A stretch of DNA of 64,000 nucleotides from the NCBI GenBank assembly GCA_008180335.1, contig VTEF01000002.1, positions 309,973 through 373,972 on the forward strand. The letters run 5' to 3'. Both the position numbers and the translations under genes were made by a program. Shown here piece by piece: positions 1 to 9,063 of this stretch (position 1 is its first letter; each line of letters begins with the position of its first letter). A model generated the notes under the pieces. It worked only from the letters and a program-made list of their open reading frames with translations, did no database searches and was not told where the DNA came from. The DNA is from Priestia megaterium (GTDB lineage Bacteria; Bacillota; Bacilli; Bacillales; Bacillaceae_H).

Positions 1-1193
1 AGGATAATCCTGCTACAAAGTTTGTTGAACCAACAGTACTTGACCAATATCTTGTTGGCCAGCAATCGACGTATCCAGAAGATCCTGCACAAAATGTAAC
101 AGACTCTGCTTCTGCAGCAACTGCGATGTCTGCGGGTATTAAAACGTATAACAATGCCATTGCAGTTGATAACGATGGATCAGAGGTAAAAACAGTTCTT
201 GAAGCAGCTCGCGAGAAAGGAAAAGCGACAGGTCTTGTCGCTACTTCTGAAGTAACGCACGCAACACCAGCTTCTTTTGGTTCTCATGATCACAGCCGTA
301 AAAATATGAATGCAATTGCTGATGATTATTATGATGAAATGATAAAGGGAAAACATAAAATTGATGTTATTCTTGGCGGCGGTTTAAGCAACTTTGACCG
401 TAAAGATCGCAACCTTATTGAAGAGTTCAAAAAAGATGGATATAGTTATGTAACAAACCGTGAAGAAATGTTAAAAGATAAGAACGGCCAAATTCTTGGT
501 TTATTTGCTCCGGGCGGCCTTCCAAAGAGAATTGACCGTACAGAAGAAATTCCATCATTAGAAGAAATGACAAACACTGCAATTTCAAAATTAAACAAAG
601 ACAAAGACGGTTTCTTCTTAATGGTAGAAGGAAGCCAAATTGACTGGGCAGGACATGACAATGATATCGTTAGTGCTATGAGTGAAATGGAAGACTTTGA
701 AAAAGCATACAAAGCAGCAATCGATTTCGCTAAAAAGGATAAACATACATTAGTAGTGGCAACAGCTGACCATTCAACTGGCGGATACTCAATTGGAGCA
801 GACGGTATTTATAACTGGTTCAGTGAGCCAATTAAAGCAGCAAAACGCACACCTGACTTCATGGCAGAAGAAATTGCTAAAGGGGCAGATGTTGAAGCAA
901 CATTGAAGAAGTATATTGACCAAAAGGTTCTGGAATTAACGGAAGAAGAAATTCAATCTGTAAAAGAAGCAGCTAAGACAAATAAAGTAATTGAAATTGA
1001 CAATGCGATTGAAAATATCTTTAACAAGCGTTCTCATACGGGCTGGACAACAGGCGGACATACAGGTGAAGATGTTCCGGTTTATGCATTCGGACCTTCA
1101 AGCGAAAAATTTGCTGGTCAAATTGACAACACTGAAATTGCAAAAAATGTTTTTGACGCTTTAAGATATAAAATTAAGATTCAAGACAAATAA
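1..1193 (+). CDS. Alkaline phosphatase, 3' part (start lies before the window)
   Basis: The frame is open from base 3, so the gene begins upstream of the window. The product is the C-terminal part of a PhoA/PhoB-type secreted alkaline phosphatase, which releases inorganic phosphate from phosphomonoesters outside the membrane. The nucleophile motif DSASAATAMSAG lies near bases 102-137. Metal-ligand motifs follow: THATPASFGSHDHSR, EGSQIDWAGHDND, ATADHSTGG and, near the C-terminus, GGHTGEDVPVYAFGP. The C-terminus is complete. In Bacillus such genes normally belong to the Pho regulon, but the promoter is outside the window. Confidence 0.95.
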   Translation, partial: DNPATKFVEPTVLDQYLVGQQSTYPEDPAQNVTDSASAATAMSAGIKTYNNAIAVDNDGSEVKTVLEAAREKGKATGLVATSEVTHATPASFGSHDHSRKNMNAIADDYYDEMIKGKHKIDVILGGGLSNFDRKDRNLIEEFKKDGYSYVTNREEMLKDKNGQILGLFAPGGLPKRIDRTEEIPSLEEMTNTAISKLNKDKDGFFLMVEGSQIDWAGHDNDIVSAMSEMEDFEKAYKAAIDFAKKDKHTLVVATADHSTGGYSIGADGIYNWFSEPIKAAKRTPDFMAEEIAKGADVEATLKKYIDQKVLELTEEEIQSVKEAAKTNKVIEIDNAIENIFNKRSHTGWTTGGHTGEDVPVYAFGPSSEKFAGQIDNTEIAKNVFDALRYKIKIQDK

Positions 1194-1224
1194 GGAAGAG
1201 CAAAATAAAATAACGTACAATTTC

Positions 1225-1425
1225 AGTCAGTGGGGGCTTCATTCCCCACTGATTGTTCGTTAAAGCCCATTATATGCGGGTTACACTGCCGCAGCATGTG
1301 TCTGTGTTCTTAGATTCAGGCTTTTACAGCTTCCCTGCTAAGTTACCTTACAGGGCTGATTGCCTGTTAAAGCGGGATACAAGAGTCCCGTTGCTTTCAA
1401 GATAAGCAACGGGTACTTTTTTATT
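1225..1425 (+). promoter_or_regulatory. Structured leader with possible attenuator before the His-rich lipoprotein gene
   Basis: Several inverted repeats fill this gap. CAGTGGGG pairs with CCCCACTG (1228-1251), TGCGG with CCGCA (1275-1293), and a longer imperfect stem runs from 1321-1329 to 1364-1372 around CCCTG/CAGGG (1333-1355). CGGGA at 1373-1377 can pair with TCCCG at 1386-1390, which uses the left arm of the terminator at 1387-1413, so the two folds exclude each other. That layout is typical of riboswitch or attenuator leaders. I could not match it to a known class. The first hairpin may instead terminate the phosphatase gene. Confidence 0.4.
1387..1424 (+). terminator. Rho-independent terminator inside the leader
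   Basis: CCCGTTGCTT (1387-1396) pairs perfectly with AAGCAACGGG (1404-1413), followed by a T-rich tract. It lies only 26 bases before the lipoprotein start codon, so it either ends an upstream transcript or acts as an attenuator. Confidence 0.75.
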
Positions 1426-1449
1426 TAACAACGATACGGAGGAATCATC

Positions 1450-2241
1450 ATGAAAAAGACCCTTTGCAGTTTATTTGTCATCACGATGCTTTTTGGCTGT
1501 TCATCAAACACAAGCACTGAGCAAAGTGAAACAAATACGGAAAGTGAAAAAAATACAGAAAGTAAAACACAATCTGAAAACAATCAAAATGAAGCAAAAG
1601 CTGAAACGGTAAAGAAAGAGGAACAATCGGCTGACAGCATGAACGAGTACCAGCCTAACCCTCAAGTAACGGATGATCGATCATTGCAAAAAGTTGGTCA
1701 AACACATAGAGATGGAAAGGGAGAAGCAACGTTAAAAGCAATAAAAAATATTAATCAAACCTATAAAATAGGATCTGTTGAATTAACAATAAAAGAGATG
1801 AAGTCGATTCATCTGAGACCTGATTATAGCATGATTGATTATTTTCATGTGTTAACCCATGATGAGGAATTTGACTTTGTGAAAGTGTTTGTAGAGGTTA
1901 AAAACACGTCTTCAGAGAAAGTGAATTTTGCACCGGTTGCTTTGTTTAAAACAAGTACAGGTGAAACATTTGATTGGCAAAAAGATATTTACCTTGAAGA
2001 ATTAAATGGCGAACTTGAAGGCAACGAAACAAAGTCTGGAAACATCGGCTTTATTGTCAATGCAGCGGGCGGTCATGAGCACGAAGGTGAACATGGCGAG
2101 GAAGCACACGGAGAGCATCACGAAGACGAGAAAAACAATGAAGCAAAAGAGACGGAATGGATTGAAATTACAACGAGTGATGTATTTGATCAAAATCAGA
2201 AAAAAATCAACGATGCTCAAAAAATTAAATTAGAATTTTAA
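1450..2241 (+). CDS. Lipoprotein, DUF4352-like, with His/Glu-rich C-terminal stretch
   Basis: This is a predicted lipoprotein of 263 residues. The N-terminus MKKTLCSLFVITMLFGC ends in a lipobox (LFGC). A Ser/Thr/Glu/Lys/Asn-rich linker covers about residues 20-75. The middle (about 95-200) resembles the extracytoplasmic immunoglobulin-like DUF4352 fold, with segments such as VFVEVKNTSSEKVNF and LEGNETKSGNIGFIV. Residues 203-222 are a His/Glu/Gly run that could bind divalent metal. An AGGAGG-like site lies at 1438-1443. The role is unknown; metal buffering at the membrane surface is only a guess from composition. Confidence 0.75.
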   Translation: MKKTLCSLFVITMLFGCSSNTSTEQSETNTESEKNTESKTQSENNQNEAKAETVKKEEQSADSMNEYQPNPQVTDDRSLQKVGQTHRDGKGEATLKAIKNINQTYKIGSVELTIKEMKSIHLRPDYSMIDYFHVLTHDEEFDFVKVFVEVKNTSSEKVNFAPVALFKTSTGETFDWQKDIYLEELNGELEGNETKSGNIGFIVNAAGGHEHEGEHGEEAHGEHHEDEKNNEAKETEWIEITTSDVFDQNQKKINDAQKIKLEF

Positions 2242-2247
2242 CAAAGC

Positions 2248-2276
2248 TCCCCAGTACTAACTGGGGAATTTTTTAT
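2248..2276 (+). terminator. Terminator of the lipoprotein gene
   Basis: TCCCCAG (2248-2254) pairs with CTGGGGA (2261-2267), followed by a run of T. Confidence 0.85.
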
Positions 2277-2473
2277 ATCATTTACAGCAGTGCTAGGTGA
2301 TAATTATTTTACTATGTAAATAAGGCTGAAAAACATATGCAACGGTGAACGGTTTCTTTTTTATTTATAATCAACAGCTTCTAATAGTGGTACAAGTATA
2401 GTATTTTCCATCAACATATGATAAAAATAAAAGGATGTTAAAGTAAGGGGTTAACTAGAAGTAGGTGGATGAA

Positions 2474-4423
2474 ATGAATGAAAGACAAAAAGAAATTATA
2501 AATATTTTATTATCTCAATTAAATGAGTATTTATTAGTCCAAGATTTGGCTGAGACAATTAATTGCTCAGAAAAAACGGTTCGCACAGACCTTAAAGTGA
2601 TTGAATCGTATATTACAGAAGAATCAAATGGTACATTAATTCGAAAGCCAGGGTTAGGTGTGTGTTTAACAATGGAAGAACATGAAAGAACGCATATATT
2701 TAATCAACTGCATTTAACTGATGATTCTGTACATGCTCAATCTGATGAACAGCGAATTATTGAAATTGCCTATGATATTCTGATGAATAGTAAGAATGTT
2801 ACAGTCCAGGATTTAGCTTCTCGTTATTTTGTAAACAAAGCAGTCATAAGAAAAGATTTATTAACTATTGAAAAATGGTTGCAAAGCTTTCAGTTAACAT
2901 TAGTTGTGAAACAGAAAGTAGGTTTAATAATAGAAGGAGATGAAAAACAAAAGAGAACAGCGCTTGCTCGATTGCCTCTATTATTGAATGACTCATCTTT
3001 TGGAAACGAATTCATAAAAACCCAATTCTCATTTCATGAAGTAGAAATCATTAGAAATGAATTGAAAGCGCTACAAAATCATCACTCTCTTTATTTTACA
3101 GATGAAACCTTTGAAAACTTACTTATACACACTCTCTTGTCTATAAAGCGAACAAAATTAAAAGAACCTATTTCTATTACAGAAAAGGAAAAATCCAGTG
3201 TTGAGCATACAAAAGAATATCAATGGACAGTGGAATTTTTAAAAAAGTTAGAACCTATATTTACAATGCGCTTTCCAAAAGAAGAAGTAATTTATTTAAC
3301 CTTACATATTATGGGGGGGAAATTTAGATATCATTATGCAAAAGGATCTAGAAGAGAGGAGCAAGATAATCCTCATCCTTTGCTTGCTCAGCTTTTAGAA
3401 CACTTAATTCAAGAGATGTCAAATGTGCAAAAAGTTGATTTTGCGCAAGATCAAATGCTTCGGGAAGGTTTGTATATGCATTTAAGCACAACACTCAACC
3501 GACTAGAATATGGTCTTAGTGTGAACAATCCCTTATTGCATAAAATTAAAAAGATGTATCCTTACCTGTTTGATACGACAATTTCATTACTAGAAGAGGT
3601 TAATCAATTGTTTTCACTTTCTATACCAGAAGAGGAAGCAGCTTATCTTACGTTACACTTTCAAGCTTCGATTGAAAGATTGCGTAATCAAAAGCAGAAA
3701 ATGAATAATATCGTCATTGTATGTCATATGGGCATTGGGATGTCGCAATTACTGAAAACGAAAATTGAGCGTAAGTTTCAGTATATTAATGTAATAGCAT
3801 GTCTTGCTAAAGCAGATGTTGCAGAGTATATATCGAACCATGAAGTAGACTTTGTCATTTCAACAATCCCGCTTCCAGAGCTGCCGATATCTCATATTGT
3901 TGTATCACCTCTTTTAGAACCTGTAGAAGAAAAGAAATTAGAAACCTTTTGTAAAAAAATAAATGAACCTGTTAAAAACGAAGAAAAAGAATCATCTATT
4001 TTGATGTATACGAACCCTTTTTTAGTGTTTTTACAGCAGGAAGCAGAACACCGTTACAAAGTAATAGAATACTTGGGAAACATTTTATACAATAAGGGCT
4101 TTGTAGAAAAGGAATATGTGCATAACGCTATTAAGAGAGAGCAACTTTCAGCGACAACAATTGGAGCAGGAATTGCGATTCCACATGGCAACCCTAAGTT
4201 TATCAAAGAGTCAGCTATTGCTATTGCTACATTAAAAGAGCCGATTGAATGGGGAACGGAAAAAGTATCGCTTGTTTTTATGTTAGCAATTCAAAATGAA
4301 GAACAAGAAGTGACAAGAGCTTTATTCCGTGAATTATCTCACATCAGCGAAAATCCCGCTTTTATTCAAAAACTAACAAAAGAGAAAAATGTAATACAAT
4401 TTTTGTCTCATTTAAGCGATTAA
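2474..4423 (+). CDS. manR: PTS-controlled transcriptional activator of the mannose operon (ManR type)
   Basis: A multidomain regulator that couples mannose PTS activity to transcription. In order: two DNA-binding HTH domains (about residues 1-150, with LVQDLAETINCSEKTVRTDL and VQDLASRYFVNKAVIRKDL), two PRD domains with conserved His (LTLHIMGGKF and LTLHFQASIE), a galactitol-type EIIB-like domain (IVIVCHMGIGMSQLLKTKIE) and a fructose-type EIIA domain with the phosphorylatable His in GAGIAIPHGNPK. The length matches B. subtilis ManR. A GTG at 2465 is in frame, but ATG 2474 has better spacing to AGGTGG at 2463-2468. The downstream manP and manA support the assignment. ACGGT repeats at 2342-2346 and 2349-2353 may be its own binding site. 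Confidence 0.9.
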   Translation: MNERQKEIINILLSQLNEYLLVQDLAETINCSEKTVRTDLKVIESYITEESNGTLIRKPGLGVCLTMEEHERTHIFNQLHLTDDSVHAQSDEQRIIEIAYDILMNSKNVTVQDLASRYFVNKAVIRKDLLTIEKWLQSFQLTLVVKQKVGLIIEGDEKQKRTALARLPLLLNDSSFGNEFIKTQFSFHEVEIIRNELKALQNHHSLYFTDETFENLLIHTLLSIKRTKLKEPISITEKEKSSVEHTKEYQWTVEFLKKLEPIFTMRFPKEEVIYLTLHIMGGKFRYHYAKGSRREEQDNPHPLLAQLLEHLIQEMSNVQKVDFAQDQMLREGLYMHLSTTLNRLEYGLSVNNPLLHKIKKMYPYLFDTTISLLEEVNQLFSLSIPEEEAAYLTLHFQASIERLRNQKQKMNNIVIVCHMGIGMSQLLKTKIERKFQYINVIACLAKADVAEYISNHEVDFVISTIPLPELPISHIVVSPLLEPVEEKKLETFCKKINEPVKNEEKESSILMYTNPFLVFLQQEAEHRYKVIEYLGNILYNKGFVEKEYVHNAIKREQLSATTIGAGIAIPHGNPKFIKESAIAIATLKEPIEWGTEKVSLVFMLAIQNEEQEVTRALFRELSHISENPAFIQKLTKEKNVIQFLSHLSD

Positions 4424-4509
4424 GACGTACAGGTGAGATAAAACACATTTTTCCGGAGGTTACGGTAAAAAAATAAACTTTTAGCCGTATAAAATTGAAT
4501 TATAGTAAA

Positions 4510-4523
4510 TGTAAGCGATTACT
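4510..4523 (+). promoter_or_regulatory. cre box (CcpA site) in the manP promoter region
   Basis: TGTAAGCGATTACT matches the catabolite responsive element consensus TGWAANCGNTNWCA at all but the last base. It lies 24 bases before manP, so glucose repression of the mannose operon is expected. A further ACGGT element, resembling half of the ManR operator known from B. subtilis, lies at 4462-4466. Confidence 0.7.
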
Positions 4524-4546
4524 ATATAGAATAAGGGGGATTAGAA

Positions 4547-6487
4547 ATGAAGCTGTTAGCGATTACATCATGTCCAAATGGAATTGCCCATACGTACATG
4601 GCAGCAGAAAATCTTCAAAAAGCAGCCGATAAATTAGGCGTTCAAATGAAAGTTGAAACGCAAGGCTCTATTGGAGTAGAAAATGAATTTACCGAACAAG
4701 ATATTCTAGAAGCAGATGGTATTATTATTGCTGCTGATAAGACGGTTGATAAAGAACGCTTTGTTGGGAAAAAGTTATTAGTCGTAGGTGTTCAAGACGG
4801 AATTCGCAAACCAGAAGAATTAATTAAGAAAGTTAAAAGTAATGAAGTACCTGTCTTTAAAGGAGAATCAAATAGTACTGGTACTAATCAAGCAAGCAAG
4901 AAAAAACAAAATTCAATTTATCGCCATTTAATGAACGGTGTTTCTTATATGGTTCCATTCATTGTAATCGGAGGGTTATTAATTGCGATTGCCTTAACGA
5001 TTGGCGGTGAAAAAACACCAGGTGGTTTAGTCATCCCTGATGATTCATTCTGGAAAACGATTGAAAAAATAGGTGGTGCATCATTTCAATTCATGATTCC
5101 AATGCTAGCCGGATTTATTGCGCTAAGTATCGCTGATCGACCTGGTCTTGCTCCGGGGATGATTGGAGGATATATTGCAGCAACAGGCAGTTTTTATGGA
5201 AGTGAAGCTGGTGCTGGATTTATTGGGGGAATTATTGCTGGTTTCTTAGCAGGTTATATCGCTCTTGGAATTAAAAAATTAAAAGTGCCAAAAGCGGTTC
5301 AACCTATTATGCCGATTATTATTATTCCGGTATTTGCATCGCTATTAGTAGGGCTAGCATTTGTTTATATTATTGGAGCTCCTGTCGCACAAGTTTTTGA
5401 AACATTAACTGTGTGGCTTGAAGGAATGCAAGGGACAAGCTCGATTCTTTTGGCACTTATTTTAGGTGCGATGATTTCGTTTGATATGGGTGGACCAGTG
5501 AACAAAGTAGCTTTCTTATTTGGTTCTGCCATGATTGCTGAAGGAAACTATGAAATTATGGGGCCGATTGCCGTAGCAATTTGTATTCCTCCAATCGGAA
5601 TGGGAATCGCAACGTTTTTCGGAAAGAGAAAATTTGAGCCTGCACAAAGAGAAGCAGGAAAGGCAACGTTCACAATGGGACTATTCGGGATTACAGAAGG
5701 GGCTATTCCATTCGCAGCACAAGATCCGCTCCGTGTAATTCCAAGTATTATGATTGGTTCAATGGCAGGTTCAGTTATTGCGATGCTTAGCAATGTTGGC
5801 GACAAAGTTGCTCATGGTGGGCCAATTGTTGCAGTTCTTGGCGCAGTTGATAATGTTCTCATGTTCTTTGTCGCGGTAATTGTCGGATCAATGGTAACTG
5901 CTCTTTTAGTTAATTTACTAAAAAAGGATATTGTAAAACCTGAAAAAATCCAAACAGAACAAAAGAAAGAAGATAACGAAATCAACGAAATATCGTTGCA
6001 TGAAAAAGCACAATCAGAAGAGATACAGATTAATAAATTAACAGACATTACAAATACGGAATTAATTGAAATACATTTAAATGGAACAACGCGCGATGAT
6101 GTAATCGATGAAATGATTCAAAAATTAAATGATGCTGATGTTTTAACTTCAAAGGAAGAATTTAGACAAGCAATCATGAATCGTGAAAAAGAAAGTACAA
6201 CAGGAATTGGCATGAATATTGCGATTCCACATGGTAAATCAAGTGCTGTGAAAAAGCCGGCTGTCGTTTTTGGAATTAAACGAGACGGCGTGGATTGGGC
6301 AAGCCTTGATGGCACAGATGCAAAATTAATTTTTATGATTGCTGTACCGAAAGAAAGCGAAGGGAACGAACATTTAAAAATTCTTCAAATGCTTTCCCGG
6401 AAGCTAATGGATGATCAGTATCGCGAACAATTATTAGCTGTTCGTACAAAACAAGAAGCACTTCAATTGCTAGAAGTAATTGAATAA
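4547..6487 (+). CDS. manP: Mannose-specific PTS transporter subunit EIIBCA
   Basis: This transporter takes up and phosphorylates mannose, giving mannose 6-phosphate. The fused domain order is EIIB-EIIC-EIIA. EIIB starts at residue 1, with the phosphocysteine motif AITSCPNGIAHTYMAAE. EIIC covers about residues 120-460 with many membrane segments, including GGYIAATGSFYGSEAGAGFI and FDMGGPVNKVAFLFGSAM. EIIA covers about 500-646, with the active His in GMNIAIPHGKSS. Its length (646) is close to B. subtilis ManP. It lies between manR and manA and is preceded by a strong AAGGGGG site. Confidence 0.93.
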   Translation: MKLLAITSCPNGIAHTYMAAENLQKAADKLGVQMKVETQGSIGVENEFTEQDILEADGIIIAADKTVDKERFVGKKLLVVGVQDGIRKPEELIKKVKSNEVPVFKGESNSTGTNQASKKKQNSIYRHLMNGVSYMVPFIVIGGLLIAIALTIGGEKTPGGLVIPDDSFWKTIEKIGGASFQFMIPMLAGFIALSIADRPGLAPGMIGGYIAATGSFYGSEAGAGFIGGIIAGFLAGYIALGIKKLKVPKAVQPIMPIIIIPVFASLLVGLAFVYIIGAPVAQVFETLTVWLEGMQGTSSILLALILGAMISFDMGGPVNKVAFLFGSAMIAEGNYEIMGPIAVAICIPPIGMGIATFFGKRKFEPAQREAGKATFTMGLFGITEGAIPFAAQDPLRVIPSIMIGSMAGSVIAMLSNVGDKVAHGGPIVAVLGAVDNVLMFFVAVIVGSMVTALLVNLLKKDIVKPEKIQTEQKKEDNEINEISLHEKAQSEEIQINKLTDITNTELIEIHLNGTTRDDVIDEMIQKLNDADVLTSKEEFRQAIMNREKESTTGIGMNIAIPHGKSSAVKKPAVVFGIKRDGVDWASLDGTDAKLIFMIAVPKESEGNEHLKILQMLSRKLMDDQYREQLLAVRTKQEALQLLEVIE

Positions 6488-6554
6488 AGTGAAATTTCGG
6501 CTAGTGAAGGCTGGAATAAAAGTAAAAATATAGGGTTGAATGGAGAGGTTAGAA

Positions 6555-7502
6555 TTGAGAACTGAGCCATTGTTTTTTGAACCAGTTTTTAAAGAGCGGA
6601 TTTGGGGAGGTACGGAGTTAACTTCTTTTGGGTATGACATTCCATCTGATAAAACGGGGGAATGCTGGGCGTTTGCCGCACATTCGAATGGCCAAAGTAT
6701 TGTTAAAAATGGAGAGTTAAAAGGCTTAGCGTTAGGGGAGCTTTGGGAAAGTCACCGCAGTTTGTTTGGAAACGTAGAAGGAGATCGCTTTCCGCTATTG
6801 ACCAAAATTTTAGATGCGAACCAAGATTTATCTGTCCAAGTTCATCCAAATGATGAGTATGCTTATCTTCATGAAAATAAAGAACTAGGCAAAACAGAGT
6901 GTTGGTATGTGATTGATTGTAAAGAAAGCGCTGAAATTATTTATGGACACAATGCTAAAACAAAAGAAGAGCTTGCTGAGATGATTGAACAAGATAAGTG
7001 GGACGAGTTGTTGCAGCGAATAAAAGTGAAGCCTGGAGATTTTTTCTTTGTGCCAAGTGGAACAATTCATGCAATTGGAGCAGGTGTTACCATTTTAGAA
7101 ACACAGCAAAACTCTGATACCACTTATCGAGTCTATGACTATAACAGAAAAGATGCTGATGGAAAGTTGCGGGAGCTTCATCTTGAAAAAAGCATAGAAG
7201 TAACAAAGGTTCCTTCTGTACATGCCACCACGAATACACAGCATTGGAAAGTAGATGATTTAAAGGTTGCGAGATTTATTGAATGTCATTACTTTACCGT
7301 TGAGAAATGGGACATAAATGGAACAGCTCGTTTAAAGCAGGAAAAACCATTTATACTTGTCAGTGTAATTAAAGGGAATGGAAAACTCATTCATGAAGGG
7401 AATTCTTATTGTTTTAAAAAAGGAGATCATTTTTTGCTGCCAGCTGATTTTGGTGAATATGATGTAGTTGGCGATGCAGAAATGATTGCTGCGAGCTTGT
7501 AA
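6555..7502 (+). CDS. manA: Mannose-6-phosphate isomerase, type I
   Basis: Converts mannose 6-phosphate to fructose 6-phosphate, so that mannose enters glycolysis. Zinc-site motifs are visible: VQVHPNDEYAYLHEN and KTECWYV, then PSGTIHAIGAGVTILETQQ and the substrate-binding YRVYDYNR. A TTG at 6555 gives MRTEPLFFEPVF, which matches the usual N-terminus of Bacillus ManA and has GGAGAGG seven bases upstream. The in-frame ATG at 6540 has only a weak ribosome site, so the longer form is less likely. It is the last gene of the mannose locus, 52 bases after manP. Confidence 0.92.
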   Translation: MRTEPLFFEPVFKERIWGGTELTSFGYDIPSDKTGECWAFAAHSNGQSIVKNGELKGLALGELWESHRSLFGNVEGDRFPLLTKILDANQDLSVQVHPNDEYAYLHENKELGKTECWYVIDCKESAEIIYGHNAKTKEELAEMIEQDKWDELLQRIKVKPGDFFFVPSGTIHAIGAGVTILETQQNSDTTYRVYDYNRKDADGKLRELHLEKSIEVTKVPSVHATTNTQHWKVDDLKVARFIECHYFTVEKWDINGTARLKQEKPFILVSVIKGNGKLIHEGNSYCFKKGDHFLLPADFGEYDVVGDAEMIAASL

Positions 7503-7509
7503 GAAATAA

Positions 7510-7561
7510 ATTCATCAAAAAACGATCTGTTACCTGTAACAGATCGTTTTTTGATGAATTA
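7510..7561. terminator. Strong bidirectional terminator between manA and the HAD gene
   Basis: A near-perfect inverted repeat has arms of about 25 bases (7510-7534 and 7537-7561) with A and T runs on both sides. It can end manA on the plus strand and the convergent HAD gene on the minus strand. Confidence 0.92.
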
Positions 7562-7564
7562 CTT

Positions 7565-8308
7565 TTATAACACCCAATGGCGAATCGCTTGGGCGACACC
7601 GTCTTCTCTATTTGTTCCTGTGACCCAATCGGCAGCATCCTTTACAATGTCTTGGGCGTTGCCCATAGCAACACCGCAGCCTGCTTCTTTAATCATTGCG
7701 ATGTCATTCAGGCTATCACCCATGGCAATTACTTCATCCATCGAAATGTTAAGCAGGTTACAAACCGTCATAAGTGCTTTTGCTTTATTGATGCCAAGTG
7801 CATTAACTTCGATATTGGTTGGGCTTGAGTTTGTGATTTCGAGCTCTTTGTTTTCAGACAGTGTTTCTAAAATCTGCTTTCGCAGTTGATCATCTGGGAT
7901 ATCATAGCCGAATTTAAGCCATTCGTGGGCAGAGACATCAGCTGGAAAATCTTCACGCCATATTTTCTCACTTGTTACAGCCCAGAATGCAAGGTTATGC
8001 TGTTGGGTTAAATCCCACATTGTTTGTATGTAATCACCATGCAGAATCGTTCTTTCAACTAAATTCCCCGAGCCATCCCATATTTCACTTCCATTTACAT
8101 TAATGAGATAGGAACTGAGTTTTAGAGATTCAGCAAATTCAATGCTTGTTGAACGAGACCGCCCCGTACTTAACACGACATGTATGCCTTTTTCTTCTGC
8201 TTCGGCAATTGCTTGCCAATTTGCTTCAGAAATTTCTCCTTTCTCATTTAATAAGGTTCCATCCATATCCAATGCAATCAGTTTAAACTCTTTCTTTTGA
8301 TTCGCCAC
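7565..8308 (-). CDS. HAD-superfamily phosphatase, Cof type (subfamily IIB)
   Basis: A cytosolic sugar-phosphate or nucleotide phosphatase of the Cof/YkrA kind, 247 residues. Motif I is LIALDMDGTLLNEKG near the N-terminus, with nucleophile Asp followed by DGT. Motif II is VVLSTGRS. Motif III/IV near residues 187-210 is INKAKALMTVCNLL followed by VIAMGDSLNDIAMIKEAG. A IIB-type cap lies between. The start ATG follows AAAGGGATG on the minus strand. The substrate cannot be read from sequence. The gene is monocistronic and convergent with manA. Confidence 0.85.
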   Translation of the reverse strand: MANQKKEFKLIALDMDGTLLNEKGEISEANWQAIAEAEEKGIHVVLSTGRSRSTSIEFAESLKLSSYLINVNGSEIWDGSGNLVERTILHGDYIQTMWDLTQQHNLAFWAVTSEKIWREDFPADVSAHEWLKFGYDIPDDQLRKQILETLSENKELEITNSSPTNIEVNALGINKAKALMTVCNLLNISMDEVIAMGDSLNDIAMIKEAGCGVAMGNAQDIVKDAADWVTGTNREDGVAQAIRHWVL

Positions 8309-8498
8309 TACTGATCATCCCTTTCACAGAACTCATAATAGTCTTCCTTCTATTACAATAGCACGGATATGAATGGGGAGAAAGGAAACTGTTTCAATCT
8401 AAAAAAGAAACTTTATTTCGTGATGACGTTCCTTTAAAATCCTTCTTCAGCAGCTCATAAGAGAAGGGGGCTCTTCATTGGTTTGCACTGTAAATGAA

Positions 8499-8521
8499 CA
8501 ATTCCGCTAACAGCGGAATTG
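8499..8521. terminator. Hairpin downstream of the small minus-strand gene
   Basis: CAATTCCGCT (8499-8508) pairs perfectly with AGCGGAATTG (8512-8521) over a 3-base loop. The T-tract is poor on both sides, so terminator activity is uncertain. Confidence 0.5.
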
Positions 8522-8543
8522 TCTGCGTTCTCTAATTGGGCGA

Positions 8544-8813
8544 TTATTGATCTTCTTCATTTTTATCTTTTTCATCATGTGTCAGGTGTGAGCCAGGAAA
8601 CTGTCTTGGGAGGTCTTGATGCAAGTTTCTGAATTCATAGGTGGTACTCGTGTAGTATTGCTGATTTTCTTCCCACGGTGTGCTTTTGTTTTCAACCCGT
8701 TTATCTTTTCCGCGAGTTGAACCATATGGACCTTCTGGAAATTCCTCTGCTGTTAAGAAGTTTCGCTGCTTTTCCACATTTGAAAAATCTTTGTATTCGT
8801 CTTCGGAATTCAT
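8544..8813 (-). CDS. Small hydrophilic protein of unknown function
   Basis: An 89-residue protein with no membrane segment and no signal peptide, very rich in Glu, Asp, Lys, Asn and Gln. It contains EEFPEGPYGSTRGK and ends in a DEKDKNEEDQ tail. A good ribosome site (AAGTGAGG in mRNA sense) precedes the ATG. The composition resembles small intrinsically disordered proteins common in sporulating Bacillaceae. I do not recognise the family with certainty and cannot assign a function. Confidence 0.65.
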   Translation of the reverse strand: MNSEDEYKDFSNVEKQRNFLTAEEFPEGPYGSTRGKDKRVENKSTPWEENQQYYTSTTYEFRNLHQDLPRQFPGSHLTHDEKDKNEEDQ

Positions 8814-8929
8814 TTTAACACCTCACTTTTTTCTTATAGTGTAACCACAGGTGAGAAATCTATCAGGATCGTGACCTTAATGAAACTCTTTTTCATTGAA
8901 GTTCCACATTCCTGGATGTTCAAAAAGAA

Positions 8930-8958
8930 TTGACGGATACTGTAAAGAGACCTATAAT
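8930..8958 (+). promoter_or_regulatory. SigA-type promoter of the beta-amylase gene
   Basis: TTGACG (8930-8935) and TATAAT (8953-8958) are separated by 17 bases. Transcription should start near 8965, giving a leader of about 100 bases. Confidence 0.85.
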
Positions 8959-9004
8959 TTTCTAAGAGCGACTTGCAGCACGTTTCTTTTTTTTTGAAGA
9001 TTTT

Positions 9005-9018
9005 TGCAATCGTTTGCA
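9005..9018 (+). promoter_or_regulatory. LacI-family operator in the beta-amylase leader
   Basis: TGCAATCGTTTGCA is a near-perfect palindrome with a central CG, as in MalR/MsmR/CcpA-type sites. It lies about 40 bases past the predicted start site, where a repressor would block elongation. It deviates from the strict cre consensus at the two W positions, so a maltose-type repressor is as likely as CcpA. Confidence 0.65.
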
Positions 9019-9063
9019 TAAAAACTTTTGTTCATAAGAGAACAGGGAAAGGGGAATTAGGCA

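Noticed and set aside
2006-2233. Overlapping frames within the lipoprotein gene on both strands
   Set aside because: The His/Glu-rich repeat region yields open frames in other phases; no start signals support them.
7551-7889. Plus-strand open frames over the HAD gene
   Set aside because: They lie antisense to a gene with all HAD motifs, lack ribosome sites and begin inside the terminator.
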